This document shows, piece after piece, positions 46,892 to 56,094 of a DNA stretch of 64,000 bases (within the stretch, counting starts at the first letter, position 1; every line of letters starts with the position of its first letter). A program made the position numbers and the translations under genes. The notes under the pieces were generated by a model. It was not told the DNA's origin and did no database searches. It saw nothing but the letters and a program-made list of their open reading frames with translations. Source of the DNA: Annona cherimola (taxonomy: Eukaryota > Streptophyta > Magnoliopsida > Magnoliales > Annonaceae); the NCBI GenBank assembly GCA_030490835.1, contig CM059973.1, positions 63,058,008-63,122,007 of the forward strand, read 5' to 3'.

Positions 46892-47598
46892 AACTGTTGA
46901 CACCCCACAAAAATGTAAAAGAAAAAATAATAATATATAAGATAAAATTTCAAGATGGGCTTGCTATTATACACATTTATGGATTTGTGGACTCATATAT
47001 TTTGCAAGCCCAATATTGTGTAGGCTTCACGGGCCTTCAATACTTCAAGCCCATTAAGGAGGTAACGGCCATCAATTCATATGGCAGATCTCGGGCAATT
47101 CGCATTTAAGATAAAATGGAAGATACTTTTTCAAGACAATTGGAGCAGAATCAACAAGATGAGCGGCTCGGATTAAACAAACAATTAATATTTAAGGGGT
47201 TTTTGATGGTCAAAGTCTATTTGACCAAAGAAAGAGGGGAATTTGCAATATTTCCAAGTGCTAAATAAATTCGATAAATCTAACTCATTAAGTAAAAATC
47301 TGAACCGTTAAAATAAACAAAGAACGTTAATAAATGTGGGCTTTATCAAGAATTGAGGAAAAACATGTAATAATCAAGATATAAATAAAAGGTCAAAATA
47401 CACAAAATCAAATGGCCAAAAAAGATTCGACTTACTACTCAAACAAAACCATGGGCCCCATGGGTGGTTTTCAAAAACCACTCACAAAATTACTAAAAGG
47501 TCCATTTTTATTATATCTTTGCAAAAAGAGAAAACAGGAAATTGTGCAAAATAATCAAAAAAAAAATTCCAAATTGCAATTTCTCAAACCTAAAAACC

Positions 47599-47607
47599 TA
47601 TAAAAAG
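47599..47607 (+). promoter_or_regulatory. TATA box of the long LTR
   Basis: TATAAAAAG about 705 bp from the LTR start. The likely transcription start is about 30 bp downstream. It is mirrored at about 63498-63506 in the inverted arm. Confidence 0.65.
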
Positions 47608-47639
47608 AGGACACTCTTCTCTTATTGGACACGGTGAAA

Positions 47640-49030
47640 AAGTCTCCCGAAACCAGCATTTTCTTTTTTTCCTTAGAAACTCATCTTCCCATCTTTTCGG
47701 TTATTTTTTTAAAAAAATATCAACGAAAAAAAAGATATCCAGTTCGCCTATTACAGCATCAGCCCGTCCTCAACATTCAAAAAAAAAGAGGGAAGAATTT
47801 TTTTAGTGCTCGGATTCCAGCACCTTTCTCCATAGATTTCGTTGTCTTTTTTTTCTTGCAAAAAAAGAAAAAAACAAAAGAACGGAAGACTAGAAATATC
47901 TTCCCGTTCTCTGTTCGTTATCCTCCTTCTCTTTTTCATTTTTTTCATTTAAAAAAAAAAAAAAACAAACCAGCACCAGCGCGTTTTCATTTTTCATTTT
48001 CTTTTCAAAAAAAATCAACGAGAGCCAAAAACCCATCTACTCGTTATTTTTTTCTCCTTTCCATTTTTTTTCATTTTTTTAAAAAAAAAACAAAAGAACC
48101 GAAGACTAGAAATATCTGCCCGTTCTCTGCTCGTTATCCTTCTTCTCCTTTTCATTTTTGGTTTTTTTTTTTTAAAAAAAACCGCAAGCAATCTCCAGTT
48201 CGTCCTTTCCATCCCTTTCTTTCATTTTTCGTTTTTTTTAAAAAAAAAAAAAACACCGCACATCCTTTCCCCTTCCTCTTTTATTTTTCATTTTCTTTTT
48301 TTTTTAAAAAAAAAGAACAAAAACCACTCTCCAGCGTCATTGTCCTTTCTCTTCCCTCTTTTTTTCATATTTTCGTTTTTTTAAAAAAAAAAAAAAAACT
48401 TGCACGTTGTTCTCCTGGATATTATCCCTCCCTTTCATTTTTATATTAAAAAAAAAAAGAGGAAATCAAGACGTAAACCTGCAGTACGTCTTCTTCCCAT
48501 TTGCCATTTTTTTTCGTTTCTTATTTTTAAAAAAAAATCCAATCATCACGGAAACCATGAACATTCTGTTCTTCCTCTTCTCGTTGCTTTCCTTTTAAAC
48601 AAAAGAAAAATAATAAAACAAAAAAAATCAAAGGAGCACACAGACTACTCAGTACGTTTTCACTTCTCCGCTTTTTCACTTTTTTTATTAAAAAAAAAGT
48701 AAAAAAAGGAAAACCGAGCTCCAGCATGTCTTCTCTCCTCTCATTGCCATTTTTCGTTTTTTTTTTAATATATATATATATAGAGAGAGAGAAAACTGAG
48801 CTCCAGTACGTTATCCATCCTCCCTTTGTATTTTTTTTCTTTTTAAAAAAGAAATCAAAGAACAGCAAAAAAAAAAAAGGGAAAGTTAGAGCACATCCCT
48901 TTTCTTCCCCCGATCACTTTCTTCAGTTTTTTTTTAAAAAAGAGAGAAGCTCCCGTACACTATTGTTCTTCTCCTTTTCATTTTTATATTTCACTTTTTT
49001 CTCTTTTTTTTTTTTTTAAAAAAAAACAAA
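47640..49030 (+). repeat. Degenerate T-run/A-run tandem array in the LTR
   Basis: About 18 units, each 60-90 bp, share a plan: a pyrimidine tract (cttctccttttcattttt), a run of 6-14 T, a run of 6-15 A, then a variable core resembling ctccagtacgtt. The T-A junctions recur near 47705, 47940, 48075, 48170, 48240, 48305, 48380, 48520, 48930 and 49015, among others. The array also occurs, inverted, in 50940-51655 and 62859-63420. Confidence 0.8.
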
Positions 49031-49889
49031 GCAGCTGCTGAAATTTTTTTTTAGTTGTGTTAACTGCTCATAATTTTTTTCTTTTCTCAAAATATGTATA
49101 CAACAAGTATATGTCATTATATCTATAAAATAAACATATAAAAAAACACATAAAATTAATCATCATAAGAAATATTTTATTTACATGTCACAAAAAACAA
49201 CTACCTGCATCCAACTTTCAGATTGAGTTAGGGCCTCAAAAAAAGCCTAGGGATTAAATTCCCGCCTCCACCCTCTTGAGCTTTTACATAAAAAAAAATG
49301 TATGTTAATTTTTCGCACTCCTAGGACCGATATACTAGAAAAATAAAGTTGTATTTTTTTTCTATTTGCGAGTTCACCCAGAAAACCTCTGTATTTCAGT
49401 GCCTTATTGTACACGGACTAACCACCGTTATATGGTTAGTGACGACTCCAAAAGTTAATATATTAAATATTTGTACGCATAGTACTAATTGCTAATTGCG
49501 TCTAATTGAGATATATGTTTGCGTTTGACTAACTCGCATCATTTAAAAATCTCTAAAAACTTGCATCATCTAAAAGCCTTAACGCTTGCATTTCCCTTCT
49601 TTAACCCCCATGTCTACACCTTTTATATTTATTCCATTTCTGATCTTGAACCCATTTTCTACACTGTTTATATTTTTATTTTTGGACGTTTAATTTCTGC
49701 ACCTAACTTGCATCATGTCTAACCCGCTAATTCGCTAACTTGCATCTCATACTTATTTTCTTTTCTGATGTATGCATATTTTATTTTTTTACATTTTAGT
49801 TCATGTTTATATGTATTTTTGAGCCTACCTTACACTTTTTTAGGCCCATCTGCCGGCCCATCGTAGTGCGCTAAAAACCACGTGCTACG

Positions 49890-49912
49890 GTTTGGCGACT
49901 CCACTGGGGACG
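49890..49912 (+). promoter_or_regulatory. Primer-binding site of the long-LTR element
   Basis: gtttggcgactccactgggg follows directly after the LTR end. From memory this motif recurs just inside the 5' LTR of plant Tat/Ogre elements and pairs with a tRNA 3' end. I cannot verify the tRNA identity here. Confidence 0.55.
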
Positions 49913-50144
49913 ACTAGGAGTGCTAATTTCTATTTTTTTTTTGTAAAAGCTCAAGGAGGGTATTTTCTTTTTAAAAAATTGTTTTTCTTTTTTTAAGAAA
50001 AAAATTAGTAAAAGTTTTGAAGAAAAGGATTCTAACGCCCTTTTTGTTTTTTTTTTTTTGAAAAAAAAGGGAGATAAATTTTTTTTATAGCCCTTTACGA
50101 GAGATCCATAGAATTTAAGTATCATTCAGTGTTAGTCGCCAAAC
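49913..50144. other. Spacer of the head-to-head LTR palindrome
   Basis: A 255-bp centre (including the primer-binding site) between the two inverted LTRs. It is made of long A and T runs, with a gtaaaagctcaaggaggg block that is a further copy of LTR sequence near 49270 in reverse. The right side reads gttagtcgccaaac, the inverse of the primer-binding-site start, truncated after ggcgact. Confidence 0.6.
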
Positions 50145-51655
50145 TGTAGCACGTGGTTTTTAGCGCGCTACGATGGGCCGGCAGATGGGCCTAAAAAAGT
50201 GTAAGGTAGGCTCAAAAATACATATAAACATGAACTATAATGTAAAAAATAAAATATGCATACATTAGAGAAGAAAATAAGTATGAGATGCAAGTTAGCG
50301 AATTAGTGGGTTAGACATGATGCAAGTTAGGTGCAGAAATTAAACGTGCAAAAATAAAAATATAAACAGTGTAGAAAAGGGGTTCAAGATCAGAAATGGA
50401 ATAAATATAAAAGGTGTGGACATGGAGGTTAAAGAAGGGAGATGCAAGCGTTAAGGCTTTTAGATGATGCAAGTTTTTAGAGATTTTTAAATGATGCGAG
50501 TTAGTCAAACGCAAACATATATCTCAATTAGACGCAATTAGCAATTAGTACTATACGTACAAATATTTAATATATTAACTTTTGGAGTCGCCACTAACCA
50601 TATAACGGTGGTTAGTCCGTGTACAATAAGGCACTGAAATACAGAGGTTTTCTGGGTGAACTCGCAACTAGAAAAAAAATACAACTTTATTTTTCTAGTA
50701 TATCGGTCCTAGGAGTGCGAAAAATTAACATACATTTTTTTTTATGTAAAAGCTCAGGAGGGTGGAAGCGGGAATTTAATCCCTAGGCTTTTTTTGAGGC
50801 CCTAACTCAATCTGAAAGTTGGATGCAGGTAGTTGTTTTTTTTATATGTTTATTTTATAGATATAATGACATATACTTGTTGTATACATATTTTGAGAAA
50901 AGAAAAAAATTATGAGCAGTTAACACAACTAAAAAAAATTTCAGCAGCTGCTTTGTTTTTTTTAAAAAAAAAAAAACGAGAAAAAAGTGAAATATAAAAA
51001 TGAAAAGGAGAAGAACAATAGTGTACGGGAGCTTCTCTCTTTTTTTAAAAAAAAACTGAAGTCGGGGGAAGAAAAGGGATGTGCTCTAACTTTCCCTTTT
51101 TTTTTTTTTTTTTTTGCTGTTCTTCGATCTCTTTTTTAAAAAGAAAAAAAATACAAAGGGAGGATGGATAACGTACTAGATCTCAGTTTTCTCTCTCTTT
51201 ATATATATATATATATATATTAAAAAAATGAAAAATGGCAATGAGAGGAGAGAAGACATGTTGGAGCTCGGTTTTCCTTTTTTTACCTTTTTTTTTAATA
51301 AAAAAAGTGAAAAAGCGGAGAAGTGAAAACGTACTGAGGAGTCTGTGTGCTCCTTTGATTTTTTTTGTTTTATTATTTTTTTTGTTTAAAAGGAAAGCAA
51401 CGAGAAGAGGAAGAACAGAATGTTCATGGTTTGCGTGATGATTGGATTTTTTTTAAAAAAAAGAAACGAAAAAAAATGGCAAATGGGAAGAAGACGTACT
51501 GGAGGTTTACGTCTTGATTTCCTCTTTTTTTTTTAATATAAAAATGAAAGGAGGGATAATATCCAGGAGAACAACGTGCAAGTTTTTTTTTTTAAAAGAA
51601 AAAACGAAAATATGAAAAAAAGAGGGAAGAGAAAGGACGATGACGCTGGAGAGTG
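50145..51655 (-). mobile_element. Inverted copy of the long LTR, first part
   Basis: Reverse complement of 49889 down to about 48320, starting TGTAGCACGTGG. The 67-residue frame at 49519-49722 reappears here at 50311-50514 on the opposite strand, almost unchanged, which confirms the inverted relation. The arm is split at 51656-51660 by the insertion of a Ty1/copia element and resumes at 62859. Confidence 0.92.
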
Positions 51656-51660
51656 GTTTT

Positions 51661-53483
51661 TGTTGGTCCTGAGTCGATGGCAAAACTCAAGAGGGGAGGG
51701 GTGAATTGGGTTCTTTAAAAATTTTTTTTAAACTAAAGACTTAACTCCTTGAGTAATTAATCCCCTTTTGAAAAGAGCTAGAGAGCAATAAAGATAAAGC
51801 AGTAAAAAGAAATATAACACAAGATTTATAGTGGTTCGGGCAAACCTTCCCTACTCCACTCTTCCAAGCTCACACTCTGTTGTGACTTGGGTTCCACTAT
51901 GTATTCCACGAATACACTTAGAGTCACCGCTCTCTTCTAGATTCCAGCTCTAGGGGGCATATACAACTAGAGCCACTTGCTCTCTTCTAGATTCTAGCTC
52001 TAGGGGGCATAAACAACTCACATGCAAAAGTAGGTGATGAGTCTCACTCCAATCACACCCTACTTTGCATATACTTGATCTTAGCTACCCAAGCTAAATC
52101 AAGATTTATACAACAAGACAATGAAATAAATGAAACTACACTTTACAGATTTGTGTAGGCAGATTTAGCATGAGGAAGAAGTTGTAGAAGCAGCTTTGGA
52201 TGAATATTGATGAAGGCGCTAGCAACTTGAAGCTTTCTTCTTCCTTAGAATGTATACGGACCACTCAACAATGGAGAAAAGCAAATAGGAAACCTTTCTT
52301 CTACTTCTTTTCTCTCTTTGAACTTTGTAGTAGTGTCTTGTGTTATCTTGTTGTATTTTCACGTTCATTTGAGGGTCCTTTTATAGAGGGAAGAAAATAT
52401 GAACGTTGTGGAGGTTGTTGGCGCGCAATAAATGAGCTCCAACGTTCGAAAAATTTGAACGTTATCCCAAGTCGAAGATGGAGTCGACTTGTCCTGCGAC
52501 TTGGCAACCCAAGTCGCATCTGGAGTCGACTTCGTCTGCGACTCCAGTTCTTCCAATTTCCCAAGTCTGAGTTTCAGTCGACTTGGTTTCAGACTTCGAC
52601 TCAAGTCGAACCTGAAGTCGACTTGACCTGGTCTTATGCTGAGACCATGATCCTAACTTGGTTTACTTCTTGCTTGCTTATCTTTCTTCCTCTTGTGCTT
52701 TTAAATGTTGAGTAGCTCTCCTTATGAAGAACTTGGCTTTGATCTTCTTGATTCGGCTTGATCTTTGCAAAGCTTTTGAGCTGTTTGAGTCCTTGCATGA
52801 TATATGCTTGTTCCTCGCTTAGTCTTGGACTCACTTGGTCTCCATAACTTGGGTGTTGCCTTATTTGAATAAGCTTGAAGATTTTCCTTGGCTTGATAGA
52901 CTTGATTTGAACATTGAATATGAATCTTAGCTTTGATCTTCAAGAATCTTAAGTTGTTTCTTTGTGAATGAACTTTTCATCTCATTTGGGTTTGAACAAG
53001 TTCAATATGATCCTTGGAATATGCTTGAAACTTCAATCTTCAAGTCTAAAATCCTCAAGTCGAAGTTGGAGTCGACCTTGTCTGCGACTTGACCCAAGTC
53101 GCACCTGGAGTCGACTTCGTTTGCGACTTGGGCAGCTTCGTGCCCCCAAAATCAACGCTGGACATTTTTTTCCGTTTGAAGTCGATGCTGGAGTCAACTT
53201 CGTCTGCGACTTGACTTCCCAAGTCGCAAGTGGAGTCGACTTGACCTGCGACTTCACCTGTTGCCTTTTGGGATTCATTCTCAAGTCGATATTTGAGTCG
53301 ACTTTGGGATCGACTTCACCCAAGTCGAAGTCCAAGTCGACTTGGAGATCGACTTGACCTTTTTGCTTTCCTTAAACATTTAGCAAACACATTAGTACCT
53401 TTTATATACTCAAATTAGCTCTTGTTAATCATCAAAACTCAAGATTTGGTCAATTTTTATTGTTTTAAACATTATTTCCAACA
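51661..53483 (-). repeat. 3' LTR of the Sirevirus-type element
   Basis: Same length as the 5' LTR. The differences I spotted are near 51670, 51687, 51723-51728, 51746, 51799, 52560, 52675, 52875, 53024 and 53474. Confidence 0.95.
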
Positions 53484-53497
53484 ATCTCCCCCTTTTT
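53484..53497 (-). promoter_or_regulatory. Polypurine tract next to the 3' LTR
   Basis: The minus strand reads AAAAAGGGGGAGAT directly before TGTTGG. This is the plus-strand primer for reverse transcription. Confidence 0.9.
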
Positions 53498-53819
53498 GAT
53501 GATTGACAAAACTTCATTTGAGTTGATACCTTTCAAGCATTAATCATGTTCATATGTCTTTTGAAAAACAAAGCATTTGTCATATAGGTCAGAGCTTTTT
53601 GAAATTTCAACCATTATAAGCAAATCATTGGATACCTTTCAAGCAAATCATGTTGAATACTTTATTAATCATAACATATTAAGCAAACATAACATTCATC
53701 AATAGCATATATATATATATCAAGTTTCATTTTTACAAAATGCAATACAAAACAAAAATGAAACCTAGATACAAAACTACCCAACCCAAAAGAAAATTTT
53801 ACTCAACTCACCTATTCTA

Positions 53820-53834
53820 TCTCCCCCTTTTTGT
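53820..53834 (-). promoter_or_regulatory. Second, upstream polypurine tract
   Basis: The minus strand reads ACAAAAAGGGGGAGATAG. It repeats the core of the LTR-adjacent tract about 340 bp further upstream, close to the ORF3 stop. Multiple polypurine tracts are a reported Sirevirus feature. Confidence 0.75.
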
Positions 53835-53841
53835 CAAACTA

Positions 53842-55434
53842 TCAAAAATCTATCAAAAATCGATCAACTCTTAATGATTTTGTGAATTGAAATTGAGAGA
53901 TCGGATATAAGATTGGTTTGATGGGACGATTTTGGGCAGATGAGTAGATGGAGATATCATGATCGGGAGATGCTGCTTTATGAACTAAACCCGATTCGTA
54001 TGGATCGAGTTCAGGCATAGGCCTCTTCTTGTGACGTCCGGAGGTGAGGTGATATTTGATGGTACGCAGTTCCCGATCCATGTGATCTTGTCGGGAATGC
54101 ATATCAGTGATAGCATTCATCACACCGGTCACTAGGCTAGTCAACCTATCTTCTTGATGACCCATAGCATCCAAGATCTCGTCTTTGAGGCTTTGAAGTG
54201 CAGCCATTTGATCTGAAGTAGGCGGCACGCGTTCGGGTGCAACGGATCCTTGAGGAGAATGTGATCCGTGTGACAGAGGAGATGCAGGCCGTTCAGGCGA
54301 TGCCTCGGGAGCTTGCTCCCCCTCAGCTTGTGCATTGTCCTCTTGTTCTCGGACTGGCTCGCCAAGCTTCTCCCGGATCCTATCATCCCTAAACTGCTCC
54401 AAATTGATCTTCATGCGTTGGAGCAAAGCCCTGTTGATGGCGTTTGTTGTCTTTGGAACTTCATATGGTTCCCCATCGATGTCTACATCGCACCTTTCCA
54501 GGATCAAAGTGATCCAGGATCTATACGGTAGCACGCCCCGTGGGTTCTCCTTTTTATTTGCCAGGGCTTCAAGGAAGAGTCTAGGAAGACTGATCTTTAC
54601 CTTATTGACCAATTTCCACAAGATCACTGCTTCCTGTGGATTGAGTTGATTTCTTCCGCCTCCTTTTGGCAAGATACAGTGGGCTATTAGCAAACGGATG
54701 ACCCTGAGTCTGGGAGGAAGATCCATGTAATGCAGAAATTTGGTACCTGCATGGTATTTGTTGCTTTTTGTTAACTCATTGTAGATCTTGTCCACTGTCA
54801 GATCCTTGGAAAGCCTCTCTTCATCAAAGGGTACTTGAAGAATGTTTCCAATTCTTCTCAGGGCTTTGTCTTGATCTGGATAGTTGCTACCCCCAAACTG
54901 TATTTCAGTGCCTTTGACATAAGTGCAAAACTTGGTGTCGTCCCATAGATAATAAAACTGTCTTGTGAGATCAGGATAGATCCGTTCATCGGATTTGAAT
55001 AGTTGTATCCAACCTTGGAAATCCAACAACTCTTCTATGTCGAACTCATAGTCGTTAAGGAACTTGAAATCTATGATCTTAGGAATGAATACCTTTCGTT
55101 CATAGAAGTTTCTGTAGAAGCGACTATGCTGTAGCTCTGTCCTGAAATAGGTAGTGGGCATTTTTAGAACTTGCCCCTTCTTGATAGGAATCCTTGAAGA
55201 GGAAGAGCTTTCAGGTCGACTTTCTGATCTTTAAGTTTGATCAGTTGATTGCGTTGTTGTTTGGAAACGAACCCGCCTACCCGTCGAGGTCGAAGGTTCC
55301 TGTCGTGGCCGTTTTGCGGGTGTTCTTTGCCTTCTGGGCACCTCTTCCTCAGTTGTTGACCTTGAAGGTCTAGGCATAGGCTTTAGAGATGGTTTTGAGA
55401 CTGCTTTCTTTGAAGGTCTAGCTTTAGGTGCCAT
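53842..55434 (-). pseudogene. Third ORF after pol (Sirevirus env-position gene), one stop
   Basis: A frame of about 530 codons starts at 55434 and is interrupted by a single TAA at 55231-55233. The N-terminus is basic and proline-rich with nuclear-signal-like KRPRQEP and GRRVRF. The middle (about residues 100-330) resembles the 'putative plant transposon protein' domain seen in other long copia elements (FYERKVFIPKII, LLDFQGW, YPDLTRQFYYL, GRNQLNPQEAVILWKLV). A Ser/Pro-rich linker and a coiled-coil-like C-terminus (SLKDEILDAMGHQEDRLTSL) follow. I see no signal peptide or membrane segment, so it is unlikely to be a real envelope protein. Its function is unknown. Confidence 0.75.
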
Positions 55435-55499
55435 TTGGGACGATTTGGAGTTGGATTTTGGGAGAGGGAAATGGAGATGATACCAATTGAGATGGAAAG

Positions 55500-55850
55500 T
55501 GAGAGAAAATGATGAAACTGAGAGTGAAGAAAAAACAGAGAGATAGAGAGAGAAGAAATGCTGTGAGAAAGAGAGAGAGCTTGGGAGAGATGAAGATGAA
55601 AATCAGAGAGAAAAAAAAGAGAGTTGAGAGAGAGACAAAGGAGAGAGAGAGACGGTGTGAGAGAGAAACCCGAGGAGAGAGAGAGAGTCGCCGGAGAGGG
55701 AAAGGATTCCCGGAGAGATAAGGAGAATCGCCGGAGGAGAAGAGAGACGGAAAGAGGGGTTGCAGTCGCCGGAGGAGAAAAGGAAAACAGGGAGGCCGGA
55801 AAAATGAGGAAGAAAGAAGAGAGGAAGAAGAAATAGAAAGGAAGGCTCGG
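55500..55850 (+). repeat. Purine-rich (GA) tract, pyrimidine-rich on the coding strand
   Basis: Dense gagaga/aggaga sequence on the plus strand, hence a CT-rich leader on the minus strand immediately upstream of the ORF3 start. Embedded cgccggaggag repeats occur at about 55688-55780. It could act as a pyrimidine-patch core promoter or a 5' leader for ORF3. Confidence 0.7.
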
Positions 55851-55859
55851 AAGTCGGAC

Positions 55860-56045
55860 GGTCGCGCTCGCGGAGTCGACTTTGCCCTAGGCGAAGTCGA
55901 CTTCGGTTCCCTGGAGTCGACTTCGCACGTAGTGCGGAGTCGACTTTGACCCCTTTGGAGTCGACTTCGCTATTGATAGCGGAGTCGACTTCGCTTTCCC
56001 AAGTCGACTTGGCGGAGTCGGCTTGGCTCCTATGGAGTCGACTTG
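55860..56045 (-). promoter_or_regulatory. AGTCGACTT array between pol and ORF3
   Basis: Eight exact copies of AGTCGACTT and one variant (agtcggctt) in about 185 bp. This is the same palindrome that fills U3 of the LTR. It lies just downstream of the pol stop and upstream of ORF3 on the minus strand. The similarity suggests a shared regulator and an internal promoter for ORF3. No TATA box is seen between the array and 55434. Confidence 0.6.
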
Positions 56046-56094
56046 ACCCATCAGTTTGCCTTTTTCAAATTTTGGCTTCTTGTTTTAATTTTTC

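Larger units (their letters stand above)
46895..49889 (+). mobile_element. Long LTR (~3.0 kb), plus orientation, Ty3/gypsy Tat/Ogre-like
   Basis: It begins TGTTGACACCCCAC after a polypurine tract and ends ...ccacgtgctacg. The inverted copy ends ctaca, so the CA terminus has mutated here. A TATA box (47599-47607) marks the promoter. A T-run/A-run array fills about 47640-49030. It is followed at once by a TTGGCGACTCC primer-binding site, which I associate from memory with the Tat/Ogre lineage. Having a polypurine tract on one side and a primer-binding site on the other means it served two adjacent elements, or that elements recombined. No true gene lies inside; long frames here are by-products of A/T runs. 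Confidence 0.8.

Noticed and set aside
47625..48449. A 274-codon open frame on the plus strand
   Set aside because: It is low-complexity Phe/Lys/Ser sequence produced by the T-run/A-run array in the LTR. A similar frame on the inverted arm (62827-63294) has the same cause.
49519..49722. A 67-codon frame repeated at 50311-50514 on the other strand
   Set aside because: The conservation is explained by the inverted LTR pair; there is no independent sign of coding.
52200..52715. Frames of 171 and 129 codons in the LTR (and the same in the second LTR)
   Set aside because: They lie inside U3/R of the copia LTR, are duplicated with it and show no domain. The Arg/Ser-rich patterns come from the AGTCGACTT repeats.
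55509..55836. Arg/Glu-rich frames on the plus strand
   Set aside because: Produced by the GA-rich tract. The coding strand of the element is minus.
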